This document shows positions 32,826-42,600 of a stretch of 64,000 nucleotides of DNA, one piece after another; within the stretch, counting starts at the first letter, position 1, and the number at the start of each line of letters is the position of its first letter. The stretch lies in contig JBEPVA010000001.1 of the NCBI GenBank assembly GCA_041691295.1, positions 1-64,000 of the forward strand, read 5' to 3'. Under the pieces are notes generated by a model. It searched no databases, was not told the origin of the DNA, and saw only the letters and a list, made by a program, of their open reading frames with translations. The DNA is from DATEHG01 sp041691295. GTDB lineage: Bacteria; Gemmatimonadota; Gemmatimonadetes; Gemmatimonadales; GWC2-71-9. The position numbers and the translations under genes were made by a program.

Positions 32826-34151
32826 TCATTCTGTCAACTCTGGAGGATTGCCGCTTGGGGGCGAATGCGGCGGTCTCTGCACCTCCATGTCAGGCTTATG
32901 AACAACCTGCATTAGTGCGCGGCCCAAGAAGCGGTCGTCAATCCCAAGTTCAAAGCGGTATTGCCCAGCGACCAGAAACCGTGGATTCCCAAGCGGGACC
33001 TTAATAAAATCTGTTGTGTCCATTCCAGAAATGTCGGAAATCACATAATTGCGGTGCGATTCAAAGACGGCAATCAACATGCCTTGGGGGTCAATTATTC
33101 GGAGCTGAACCGTGTGGCTTCCGGTGGAATCCGCAGGGATCGTCAAACGCGCCAAGAAAGACAAGTCTCCCGCTTCGACTGGAAGAAGTATGGTCTCGAT
33201 TAAGTCAATCTCGGAGAAAATAGTCATCGCGCCCCCCGGCTCGTGCCTGAACTTGCGACAGATCACAGCATAAGAGCAGTTTATCCTCAGCGCATTGATG
33301 GGCTGTCCTCCCGCACCGACGAAGTGTACAGGTTGCCCCGCAAACATTTCTATTCGGCTAAGGCTCGGATAGGTTGTAATGGCTTTAACATTTCGACCCG
33401 GCAGGTCATAGGTGGTCGACCATTGCCCACCGTGGAAGTCCCAGCACCTAATCCGGATCGCGCTGCCGACGCCGACCAACTCGAGATGTTTTTTATCGGC
33501 CAAGCCCAGAAACCTCCCGACCCTTGTTTCACCGCGGGGAATCGCACCAACTGTCCGTTCTGCAATTGTCTCGGACAGAGGGACAACTCCGGTCATATCT
33601 CCGCCTAACACAATGCCATCACCGGTCGCGGAGGCCGTGAGCTCGATTGGCTCATGACCGGGCGCGAATAGATGACACTCCCATCTGCTCACCGATCCTG
33701 TCTCACCCAGATTGGTTACGGCAACGGTGGCGGCGAGCGCCATGGCTACCCGTCCATCCTGATATACGGCGTGGCCCGGCATAACTCTGTCCGGGAAACT
33801 CAGAATGAGATTCGGGCGTCGGGTTAGCTTCGCCAGCTCGCGCTCCAAGTTCTCGTTTTTCACTTCCGCGGACGTCAGAAGGTTGTACCAGCCGCGGAAG
33901 CTCCGTCCGACCAGCGCAGCAACGATGATTAAACCGGTAATCCAAATGCTATAAGATTGGGCTCTCTGCTCGTCCACTTGGCCATAGTACCTCTTCCAGT
34001 TTAGGAGCCAAATGGCGAGTGCGCAGAGGCCAGCGAACAAGTCGGCAGAGCCGCTTTGAGCGCTAAGTGACGCAGCGATCCATCGTCGTGCAATCGACGG
34101 TCTATTACTCGTTGGTGGCGTGTCAACGCGACGACTGTTTGTTAGTGGCAA
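32826..34151 (-). CDS. Membrane-anchored protein of unknown function, lower GC
   Basis: A 441-aa protein with two N-terminal transmembrane helices (LFAGLCALAIWLLNW, WITGLIIVAALVGRSF), a short coiled-coil-like segment (VKNENLERELAKLTRR) and a large beta-rich domain without recognised motifs. Base composition is visibly lower in GC than the flanking genes and codon use is less GC-biased, so recent acquisition is likely. No partner is evident. The start at 34151 is the farthest upstream Met and is uncertain. Confidence 0.6.
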   Translation of the reverse strand: MPLTNSRRVDTPPTSNRPSIARRWIAASLSAQSGSADLFAGLCALAIWLLNWKRYYGQVDEQRAQSYSIWITGLIIVAALVGRSFRGWYNLLTSAEVKNENLERELAKLTRRPNLILSFPDRVMPGHAVYQDGRVAMALAATVAVTNLGETGSVSRWECHLFAPGHEPIELTASATGDGIVLGGDMTGVVPLSETIAERTVGAIPRGETRVGRFLGLADKKHLELVGVGSAIRIRCWDFHGGQWSTTYDLPGRNVKAITTYPSLSRIEMFAGQPVHFVGAGGQPINALRINCSYAVICRKFRHEPGGAMTIFSEIDLIETILLPVEAGDLSFLARLTIPADSTGSHTVQLRIIDPQGMLIAVFESHRNYVISDISGMDTTDFIKVPLGNPRFLVAGQYRFELGIDDRFLGRALMQVVHKPDMEVQRPPHSPPSGNPPELTE

Positions 34152-34301
34152 GAGCGAGTCCTCCTCTTGTCTCTGCTTTGGGTAGCGAAATGGGCTCCCG
34201 AGTGGTGTGTAGGCTGGATGCGCCGTTGCCGAATTAACCTACACAGTGGTGACCTACCAAGGCTCAGCCTGCCTGATAGCGCATCCTACCACTCTGTGCC
34301 T

Positions 34302-35288
34302 TCAGTTGGTCGCAACCGTGCCCATAGCCACCACCTCGAAGCTGCTCCCCTTCACACCCTTCAATTCGTTGAGCTCGTCGTCGCTCCAGCGGGGATCGGG
34401 AGCGCCGGAGAAATACCAGTTACTGCCGTTGTCGGCCACGATCATCCCGTAGGTCTTCATGGCCTGGAGGATGACCCGGGCGGTCGGCGAAAATCCGCTG
34501 ATATCGTAACTGGCCTTGAGCCGGACCCGCATGCCCATCGGCGGCAGGTTGACGCTGGTGGAACTGCTGGCCGCGTGGCGGGCCGGCGCGATGAAGCCGT
34601 GGCGTGAGTGGACCACCGTGAACCGGATGGCGTGGTTGATCGCGCCGGCGGTCACGGCCTCGTCATACCGCACCAGCCCCGGAAAGATCGGCAGCCCGGC
34701 GGCATCGGCCGAGGTCCAGCCGGCCGGGCGGAGGCTGTTGCTGGCGAGGTCGAAGACGGCGCCACTTCCGGCGGTCCAGCCGCCATGCCCGTCCGGGTAG
34801 GCGGCGTACAATTCGTACAGCTTCCAGGCGTCCCGGTCGATGATCAGGATATGGCGGTCGCCACCGCTCGAGGCGCCCCCTTCGATCGGCGCACCGGCCG
34901 GGATCGGGTACGGCCCGGGATCGCTTTCGTCAGCATAGTCGAAGGACACCGGCACCCAATGGGTCGAGTCGCTGACGACGATATACGGAATGCCGAATGG
35001 CGAGCCACCCAGATCGGCCCCGAAGTCGGGATGCAGCCCGGTATTGAGCCCGATGCCGGCGATCAGGTTGTCGGAGTTGGGGTCGACGGGCCGGCTGTCG
35101 ATGGCGGTGTTCCAGGGATTGTCATCGGGAAAGGGCCGCCGGCCGTTGAGGCTGGCATTGATCCCGATTCCCGTGGTGTCGGTGTCCGGGTGGTGATTGA
35201 TGCCGGTGCTGCCGCCGTCCTGCCCGCAGCCGATCAAGCCGAACAGACCCAGAAGCGTCAACAGGCGGTATGGAGTCATGGGGTGCAT
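34302..35288 (-). CDS. Lipoprotein of unknown function
   Basis: About 328 aa. The ATG at 35288 has GGAAGG four bases upstream and begins a lipoprotein signal with lipobox LIGC. The mature part starts with an Asp/Gly/Thr-rich stretch, followed by segments such as NPWNTAIDSRPVDPNSDNLI and AINHAIRFTVVHSRHGFI. No family is recognised. The repeated pattern of Trp, Asn and Asp suggests a carbohydrate-active or surface role, but nothing is diagnostic. A second Met at 35279 is possible. Confidence 0.65.
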   Translation of the reverse strand: MHPMTPYRLLTLLGLFGLIGCGQDGGSTGINHHPDTDTTGIGINASLNGRRPFPDDNPWNTAIDSRPVDPNSDNLIAGIGLNTGLHPDFGADLGGSPFGIPYIVVSDSTHWVPVSFDYADESDPGPYPIPAGAPIEGGASSGGDRHILIIDRDAWKLYELYAAYPDGHGGWTAGSGAVFDLASNSLRPAGWTSADAAGLPIFPGLVRYDEAVTAGAINHAIRFTVVHSRHGFIAPARHAASSSTSVNLPPMGMRVRLKASYDISGFSPTARVILQAMKTYGMIVADNGSNWYFSGAPDPRWSDDELNELKGVKGSSFEVVAMGTVATN

Positions 35289-35532
35289 TTTGCCTTCCAT
35301 TGGTCGGTGATACGATCCCGGCCAGAGGCCCGAAATGGCCCGAAACCTTGCCATTCGGCCTCCGACCGGACAACTTGTAAGCGCGGGTGTAGCAAGTGAT
35401 TATCCCGCCTCGCCTTCGCAGTTATGTGGTCGGTTTCCGCATCCTCGAAATCGAGAGTACCTGACCTCCGTTTCAAGACGCGGACCGGTACGGTTCTGCC
35501 CGGACGGAGCGACTTCAGCCCAAGGACCCAGG

Positions 35533-37152
35533 ATGCGCCAACTCCGGATCGGGATTCTCGATCTCGTCACCAAGAGTCCCAACCCGTCGCTGTATGGGCG
35601 GATGATGAATGCCAATCTCGCCAGCATCATGCCGCAGGTCCTGGGCGTCTGGTGCCAGCAAGCCGGTCATAAAGTCACCTTCGTCTGCTATACCGGTCTC
35701 GAGAACCTGCTCGAGGAGCTGCCGGCCAACCTCGACATCCTTTTTATCGGCGCCTTTACGCAGTCGGCCCAGCTGTCGTATGCCCTGAGTAACGTGTTCC
35801 GGAAGCGCGGCGCCATCACCGTGATCGGTGGTCCCCACGCCCGCTGCTACCCCGAGGATGCGGCCAAGTACTTCGACTACGTCCTCGGCTTCACCGACAA
35901 GAGCCTGGTCAACGAAGTCCTGACCGAATGCGCCCAGCACCGGCCGTTCGGACGCCAGATGGCGGCGGCCAACCAGCCAACCGACCTGCCCTCGGTCCAG
36001 GAGCGCTGGGACTTCATCGAACCGACGCTGGCCAAGGCGCCGACGATCAAGATCGTCCCGATGATCGGCAGCCTGGGCTGCCCCTACACCTGCAGTTTCT
36101 GCATCGATTCCACGGTCGACTACCAGCCGCTCAGCTTCCAGCAGCTGCGGGACGACCTGACCTTCATCCAGACCAAGTTCAAGAACCCGATCCTCGGCTG
36201 GCACGATCCGAACTTCGGGGTGCGGTTCGAGGACTACATGGATGCTATCGAGGCCACGGTCAAGCCGGGCCGGATCCGGCATATCGCCGAGAGCAGCCTG
36301 TCGCTGCTGTCGGAGCCGCACCTCAAGCGGCTCAAGGCCAATGGCTTTCAGGCCATCCTGCCCGGCATCGAGTCGTGGTACGACCTGGGCAACAAGTCCC
36401 GGACCCGTAACACCGGCATGGACAAGGTCAAACTGGTGTCGGATCATGTGAACATGATCCTGCGCTACATCCCCTATATCCAGACCAACTTCGTGATGGG
36501 CCTGGATGGAGATATGGGGCCGGAGCCGTTCGAGCTGACCAAGAAGTTCATCGACCTCTCGCCGGGCGCCTTCCCGGCCTACTCGCTGCTCTCGTCCTTC
36601 GGGCGGGCGGCGCCGATGAACCTCGATTACCAGCGGGCCGGACGGGTCATGGCGTTCCCGTTCCACTTCCTGAACAACAACCACGCCATGAACGTCCGGC
36701 CCAAGAACTACTCCTGGACCGACTTCTACGACGGGTTGATCGACGTGACCCGCTATTCGTTCTCCTGGAAGGCCATTGCCAAGCGGATCCCCGCCACCGA
36801 CGGCGCCATCCCGAAGTGGATGAATGTGGTCCGGGCCATGAGCTCGGAAGGCTTCGGCCGGATCAAGTACCACACCATGCTGCGTAAGCGGCTCGACACC
36901 GACAAGGAGCTGCGCAGCTTCTTCGACGGCGAGACCACCAAAATCCCGCAGTTCTACGTCGACCGGATCAAGGACGACCTCGGGCCGTTGTTCTCCGAGC
37001 TGCCGGCCGGCGCCATCGAGCACGATCCCAACGCCTGGCTCAAGCTGCAGACGCCGGATACCGTCGTACTCAAGGCCGCACCGGGGCGGCGGGCCAATCG
37101 GCCGGCGCCGGAAGCCCAGGTACCGGCGCCGATGTCGCCGAACGACGCCTGA
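35533..37152 (+). CDS. B12-binding-domain radical SAM protein
   Basis: A 539-aa protein. The N-terminal 150 residues form a cobalamin-binding Rossmann-like domain (LDILFIGAFTQSAQ, ITVIGGPHARCYPEDA). The radical SAM core carries the 4Fe-4S motif CPYTCSFC, followed by ILGWHDPNFGVRFEDYMD. The C-terminal 150 residues have no recognised motif. The B12-radical SAM group contains methyltransferases and ring-modifying enzymes. The substrate is unknown. It is bounded by terminator hairpins. AAGGA lies before the start. The stop codon sits in the loop of a short hairpin (37142-37161). Confidence 0.88.
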   Translation: MRQLRIGILDLVTKSPNPSLYGRMMNANLASIMPQVLGVWCQQAGHKVTFVCYTGLENLLEELPANLDILFIGAFTQSAQLSYALSNVFRKRGAITVIGGPHARCYPEDAAKYFDYVLGFTDKSLVNEVLTECAQHRPFGRQMAAANQPTDLPSVQERWDFIEPTLAKAPTIKIVPMIGSLGCPYTCSFCIDSTVDYQPLSFQQLRDDLTFIQTKFKNPILGWHDPNFGVRFEDYMDAIEATVKPGRIRHIAESSLSLLSEPHLKRLKANGFQAILPGIESWYDLGNKSRTRNTGMDKVKLVSDHVNMILRYIPYIQTNFVMGLDGDMGPEPFELTKKFIDLSPGAFPAYSLLSSFGRAAPMNLDYQRAGRVMAFPFHFLNNNHAMNVRPKNYSWTDFYDGLIDVTRYSFSWKAIAKRIPATDGAIPKWMNVVRAMSSEGFGRIKYHTMLRKRLDTDKELRSFFDGETTKIPQFYVDRIKDDLGPLFSELPAGAIEHDPNAWLKLQTPDTVVLKAAPGRRANRPAPEAQVPAPMSPNDA

Positions 37153-37161
37153 AGGCGTCGT

Positions 37162-37182
37162 GCCGTTAGCCGTTAGCCATTA
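37162..37182. repeat. Three-unit heptamer array
   Basis: GCCGTTA, GCCGTTA and GCCATTA lie in 7-bp register, ten bases after the radical SAM stop. Confidence 0.7.
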
Positions 37183-37200
37183 GCTGATCGGATAGAAAAC

Positions 37201-37229
37201 GACCCTCCGGTGGCTGGTGCCGGAGGGTC
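37201..37229 (+). terminator. Hairpin downstream of the radical SAM gene
   Basis: GACCCTCCGG (37201-37210) pairs with CCGGAGGGTC (37220-37229) across a 9-nt loop, followed by GATTTCTTCC. Confidence 0.6.
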
Positions 37230-37352
37230 GATTTCTTCCAGGATTCGGTATTGGCGTTAGGAGCTGGCTTACTTGACGCGACTGCGGAACAACACAGTAA
37301 GTCAGTCGACTTTCCATGTGGCCCGAGCTCTGTCGACATTCCTGGATAGCAG

Positions 37353-37380
37353 AAACCCGGCGCCGAATGGCGCCGGGTTT
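37353..37380 (+). terminator. Strong intrinsic terminator
   Basis: AAACCCGGCGCC (37353-37364), loop GAAT, GGCGCCGGGTTT (37369-37380): a perfect 12-bp stem running into TTTT. It may act in both directions and could also stop transcription of the leftward lipoprotein gene. Confidence 0.85.
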
Positions 37381-37457
37381 TTTTACGGGCCACTGGCCCA
37401 TCCAGCGGAAGGTTACGCTTCGTGCTAGGTATCGGCACGGGCCATCGCGAAGCAAGC

Positions 37458-37895
37458 CTACATGTCAGAGGTGATGCTGGCCGCACAAATGGTCCACCGG
37501 TCCGCCTTGCGGACGAAGTTCACGCTCAATTCAGCCCACGCATTCCCGGCCCGCGAATACTGGAAGACCACTGCTGCACTGTCCGGATGCCGCTGGGTTA
37601 TCTGCTCCGCAATGAGCTTGGCCAGATTGGGGTGAGCAAGCACAGTATCATTGGCAACCAGGGCGAGCCCTACAGTCATTGCGCGCTCATTGCAGCTTAA
37701 TTCGAGTACAGTCGATGTATCGCGCTTTGCAGATGCATTCAAGAATTGCCCTAACACGAAGGTTAAGGTGACAATCGGCTCTCCGCCTGGAAGCGGGCCT
37801 GAGTGTCGAGTCCTACCACTCGCGCAATCCATCAGAGACAGCCCTATGATCGAGAAGAGGCCGGCAATTCGAAGTCTGGCTCGGCGCCGGCTCAT
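37458..37895 (-). CDS. Small lipoprotein, partner of the orphan RHS tip
   Basis: A 145-aa protein with a signal region (LFSIIGLSLMDC, weak lipobox) and a mixed alpha/beta domain (VVFQYSRAGNAWAELSVNFV), similar in size to NTF2-like or small immunity proteins. No family is recognised. Its ATG overlaps the stop of the orphan RHS C-terminus by four bases. That coupling and size suggest an immunity or accessory protein for the adjacent RHS tip, which is an inference from gene order only. Confidence 0.6.
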   Translation of the reverse strand: MSRRRARLRIAGLFSIIGLSLMDCASGRTRHSGPLPGGEPIVTLTFVLGQFLNASAKRDTSTVLELSCNERAMTVGLALVANDTVLAHPNLAKLIAEQITQRHPDSAAVVFQYSRAGNAWAELSVNFVRKADRWTICAASITSDM

Positions 37896-38719
37896 GGGGT
37901 TCCCCTATCATCGCAACGCTTGTCCTGGCCCGCAGCAGCGTGATATTGGTTTTCTACGCGGATCGCACGGTTCTGGTAAAGCAGTCTCGCGCGAGGGTCT
38001 GATCCGGTATAGGCTCCGGTCGAGCTTTCCGTCTGGTGACCGAGGAGTTCATGCGCGGCCATTACGCCGAGGTCAAACGTGTGTTGGCCGTTTGGATCCT
38101 CGGGACATGCCGCGTAATCGACCATTTGCATCATATCGATTGTCGAGGCAAACCCAGCGGATGAGGACCGCCCATTTCCAATGGTCACGGTAAGCGTGTG
38201 GTCCTTGTCGTCGTTGATCAATTCTCTAAGAGTCTCCTGGAGTCTTTCGTACCCCTTCCCCCCTTGGGGGATGGAACCAGTGGCACAGTGATTCTTGTCC
38301 ACCAAGATGATCGTGTTCGTGGCCTTTTCGGCAGCTTTCTGAGCTAGCCGCTGCTCGCCAACGTCTTTTCCAGTAAAGCATAGCTTCAGCCCAAATGGAT
38401 CAGTCAATGAAGACGGATTGTTCCCGTTGAACTGATAGAGGTTGAGGCCTTCGCTAACACCAAGCGGAGCCTCCTGCAGCCAGCGCCCGGTACGGCTGTC
38501 GTAGGCCCGGTTGCGGAACAGGGCGATCTCGGGGGTTTCCGGAACATTCATCCGGCTGCTCTGGAAGCTGGCGGAATTGGCGTTCCCGCCGGTCCACTGC
38601 CAGCCGGTGGTGATCCCGAGGTTGTCGGGATTGCTATCCAGCGAGCCATTGGAGTCGCTCGTCGCCAGCAATCCACCTCGACCGTCGGTGACGTAGAAGT
38701 ACGAGCGCCAGGCGGCAAA
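37892..38719 (-). pseudogene. Orphan RHS C-terminal tip with a zincin-like motif
   Basis: The frame matches the end of the full RHS protein at 39681 (WRSYFYVTDGRGG, then RNRAYDSRTGRWLQE, LNLYQFNGNNP, DPFGLKL) but lacks the whole repeat barrel. Homology begins near 38719 at the junction with an IS3 remnant. After DPFGLKL the sequence diverges into a distinct tip of about 150 residues with HELLGH and, downstream, AIRVENQYH. HExxxH is a variant of the zincin HExxH. A TTG at 38671 could start translation, but by analogy orphan tips are silent cassettes that recombine with the full gene. Confidence 0.7.
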
Positions 38720-38720
38720 G

Positions 38721-38979
38721 CCCCCGCGAGGAGCTGATCCTTCCGCGCGGTGATCTGACCGGGATGGACATCAAAGCGCTTGGCCAACTCGGCCAGCGTG
38801 CTTTCCGCCCGGACGGCGGCCAGGGCCACCTTGGCCTTCAATGCGGGGGCATGGGTACGACGGGGACGTTTCGACTTCAGGAGCTCCTCGGCTATGGGCA
38901 TACTCTCGCCGGGGGGGGCTCGCGTGTCCACTGATCCCGCCTGTTCAGAATACCGGAGCCACTTCTCTATGTCCTGCAC
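38721..38979 (-). pseudogene. IS3-family orfA remnant fused into the RHS locus
   Basis: The frame encodes an IS3-type transposase N-terminus (RRTHAPALKAKVALAAV, TLAELAKRFDVHPGQIT), a helix-turn-helix domain, then is cut off after KDQLLAGA where RHS sequence begins in another frame. No orfB or inverted repeats remain. It marks a past insertion or recombination between the two RHS tips. The start is GTG 38979 or ATG 38901. Confidence 0.8.
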
Positions 38980-39000
38980 ACGACCGAAATGCGGTCACGC

Positions 39001-39681
39001 TTATGGAGCAAACGGCGGACTTTCTCGATGCGACCAGGCCACGAGTTCGCCATGCGAAAAAGTGAGAGCGTACGCCATGGCGACCCACGATCTCTCAAAA
39101 CCACCGAGGTTTCTTGTTAGCACTGTAATGACAGCAGTTGCCCCTTTGTCAGAGTTGTCAAGAGGATGGTCGAATGGCCAGTCCCCGGGACGGGCGAGAT
39201 CCCACGCGGCCATGACACCCGGCCGCGTAGTGGAGTCCACACCCGGGAGAACAATCTCAACTGCGCCGAAAGGATCGGCCAAGAGCGCAAGGCATTTCAC
39301 TTTGTCCTGGTTCGAACGACACCCGGAGCCGCTCGTGACTATCTTCGCGATTGCTCCAAGGTCTTGCTGCTGAAACCCGCCGGCCCGAAATACTGAATCG
39401 CCTGCATGGACGAGCAAGAACACTTGATCGCTCGCTCCAATTCGCCAGACAGTAAATTCATTCGAAAGGTGCGGGCCTCGTTCAATCCTCAATCCTGCAG
39501 GATCCACAACCGCGTCCTGGGTCACGCTAGAAAGCGAAAGCTCATTCGTCGCGTTTTGGCTGACCAGTAGTCTGATACGCTCGATCGTGCCTAGGGACTG
39601 TGCCTTCAACACCGACTGTCCCGGTATAGCAAGTAGAGAGGCGATGGAGAATGCCTGCAGAACACACGATTGCTTTAACAT
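39001..39681 (-). CDS. Exported protein, partner of the full RHS protein
   Basis: A 226-aa protein with a signal peptide (IASLLAIPGQSVLKAQS) and a soluble domain with few recognisable features (IRLLVSQNATNELSLSS, CLALLADPFGAVEIVLPG). Its ATG overlaps the RHS stop as TGATG, so translation is coupled. It occupies the place of an immunity or adaptor gene for a polymorphic toxin. No known immunity family is recognised. Base composition is somewhat below the neighbours. Confidence 0.65.
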   Translation of the reverse strand: MLKQSCVLQAFSIASLLAIPGQSVLKAQSLGTIERIRLLVSQNATNELSLSSVTQDAVVDPAGLRIERGPHLSNEFTVWRIGASDQVFLLVHAGDSVFRAGGFQQQDLGAIAKIVTSGSGCRSNQDKVKCLALLADPFGAVEIVLPGVDSTTRPGVMAAWDLARPGDWPFDHPLDNSDKGATAVITVLTRNLGGFERSWVAMAYALTFSHGELVAWSHRESPPFAP

Positions 39682-42600
39682 CAAGGCTGCCTTTGCCCGT
39701 ATTCGGGTCCGAGTTCCGCACGAATGATATTCTCATTCGCCAATGTACAAGGATCCCCATCTGTACAACCAGTCCCTGCTGATGTCACCGTTAGGGCGTG
39801 AGCTGTTTCATGTCCGAGAACGATTACGCCATCAACCTTAACGTGAATTCGACCCTCCGAACCCGCGAAGTCAGACGGTTTAATCTGGATTTCGACCTGA
39901 TTGTGCACAACTTGTCCAGACGTGGCCCCCGAGAATTTGCCTCGCGGCAATGGATCCTTCGGACCAAGCTCGACGATATGATAGACGATCTTTGATTTTT
40001 CGAGCTTGGCCAAATTGGCGTTACAAGTACCCGACTTTTGTCGGCATAGATCCACATACATCTGTGCTCCTGCTTCGACATCCAATTTTAGACCGAAGGG
40101 GTCGGTGTACATGGCCGGATTGTTCCCATTGAACTGATACAGGTTGAGCCCCCCGCTCACGCCGAGGGGGTCTTCCTGCAGCCAGCGCCCGGTACGGCTG
40201 TCATACGCCCGATTTCTGAACATTGACACCTCGGGCGTCTGCGGAATGTTCATGCGACCAGCCGCAAATGACGTGGAGTTCGACGTACCCCCAGAATACT
40301 GCCAGCCAGATACCGTGCCGTTGTTATCCGGATTGCTCTGAAGATTCCCGGTGGAGTCACTGCTGGCCAGCAGCCGTCCCTGGCCATCGGTGACGAAGTA
40401 GTACGTCCTCCATTCGGGGAAGCTACCGACAACTGGGTACTGGCCGACAGCCATCAGCGGATCGTCGAGGCCTGGACCCTGGATCACCTGGTAGACTCGG
40501 GTGGCAAAGATTCCCGCAACGTTGTCGCCATCATACGCAAGCTTCGGAGCCGCCCCGCACGGATTGGACAATTGGCCGTCCGGGTAATACTGACAGCTGT
40601 TCAGACCAGTAGTGTTGAAAGCTAGATTGGTTTCTGCCCAGGCCATCCCGGACATCCGGCCACTGGCGTCATAGAACTGAATCCTTGAGCGGGTATCGAG
40701 CCCGGCCCCACCACCACCAGCATGGGCGCTGTCGATTTCCCGGGCCCCGTTGGCGTCATAGCTCATCAGGATGAGAGGATAGCGCGGGACCCCTGAGGTG
40801 GAATCAGCCATCGAGAGTACACGGTTATGGCCTGTGGCAACCTGGAAGTTCTTCAGGTCAACGTAGGCCCCACCAGAATCCTTTGACCAGACCATGTTCC
40901 CTGACGCGTCGTATTGCTTCCATTGGCTGACATAGTCGAGCCGGCTCTGCTGCTTGGTCAGCATGTTGCGCCAGTTGTACAAATAGTCGTCATTTTCATT
41001 GAGACTTGATGACGTGTGGCACTCGGAGCCCATCCAGGTCTGAGCGCGATCGCAGGTCATGACTCGATTGGTCAAACGGCCTATTGCGTCGCGATTGTCG
41101 CTGAGGCTGAATTTGAGAATGTCGCCGTGCATGTTGCTGGCCGGGGGTGGATCGCCAGGCAGAGAAACGACACGTCTCACGACCCCTCGAATGTCATGAT
41201 CATAGGCCACCACCATGTGCCTGACGGGATAATATATCGAGTCCCGCCTCCCGAGCTCGTCGGGTATGAATGTAAAGGTCTGGCTGGTCGCCCAGGCGGC
41301 CGTATTCCCTCTTACTAGATCGAGAAATGTGGTAATCGTGTATAGGTCGCCTTGCGAATAGTAGCCGTAGGCCAGACTGTCCCGTACCGGGTTGTGGTTA
41401 TTGAAGTCGTTCGATTGAATCGCGTGGTACATGGAGGTGCGAGCACCTCCCAGGTCATACGTATAGCGTATCGTATCAATTGGAGCGAACGCGGATGTAC
41501 TCGCGATGATCTTGCTCTTCAACGCACCGTCGGCAAAGTAGGTCTGAATTAGTTTGGCATTCCTATTCTGCGTCGTCAGCACTCGCCCGATCAAGTCATA
41601 GGTGTAGTTAGTTGTATCCCCGGGCGTGGTTAGAGAGTTCCTCGTGACCGATCCAAACCACCTGCTCATCAGACGACCAGAGGCGTCGTAGCTAAAATGG
41701 ATCACCTGACCAGTCCGGAGGGTGGTGGTTTGAAGCAACCCATCCGTTGAATAGAATGAGATGTTGGATGCCCCGTAATCGTCCTGTTCGCTGCTCAACA
41801 GCGCGCGGGCATCCCTCCGGTAAGTGCGTGCGACTGCGCGCGGGTCAGATACCTGTGTAATCCCGACCCGGCCCTGAGTGTAGTTGGTTATCAGACTGTC
41901 CGGGATCGTATCTTGTGACCATTCGTTCAGAGTGCAGATGACCTGAGCCGCATTGCAGGTTGACAGACTGGCCAGCGCCGACGGGATGAGGTAGTTGGGC
42001 ACCGGCTTGGTAACAGCCCGGGCCTGGGTTACTCGATTTAGTGCATCGTACTTGTACGACGTCCGCATTTCGGCTGGGTCATATATATCAAGAGCGCGAC
42101 CTACATTGTCGTTGACGTATCCGGTTGCCATCCCTGCGGCATCCCAGGTCACCTGCAGATTCCCCACTGAGTCGTATCTGAATCTCACGGTCTGGTCGAT
42201 CACCGAAGTCGTCCCGAAGTACTGGGACCAGGTGGTCACTGACTTATCAACCACGCTGTCCAAGACACCCCGGTTGAGGCCGGCACCGTGGACGGCGTAT
42301 TTGGTGATGTGAGTTCGCGGGTCGAGCGTGTGCTCCAGAAATCCCAGCGAGTCATAGAAAAAGCTCGTGACCCGCCCCATCGGATCGGTGACGGACTTGG
42401 GAGAATCGGGCACCAGGCTGGTGGAAACAGTGTCATAGGCATAGGTGGAGGTCCGATTGCCACGCCCGTCGAGCGCCTTGGTGCTGTCCTTGACCTGGGT
42501 CAAGTTGCCGCGGGCATTCCACGACATCCGGATGACCCGACCCGTGGCCCCCGCCGTCGTCGGGTGCGGATAGACCACCTTGGTGACGAGGGCAGGGGTC

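Larger units (their letters stand above)
37153..37457. other. Gene-free gap with two terminators and an unexplained 120-nt segment
   Basis: The gap holds a heptamer array (37162-37182), a hairpin at 37201-37229, a strong poly-T terminator at 37353-37380, and about 120 nt between the hairpins with no supported ORF. The segment could be a small RNA or remnant. Nothing more is visible. Confidence 0.6.

Noticed and set aside
35515..37023. Long minus-strand frame opposite the radical SAM gene
   Set aside because: The plus frame carries the CPYTCSFC cluster motif and a ribosome binding site. The minus frame has no motif.
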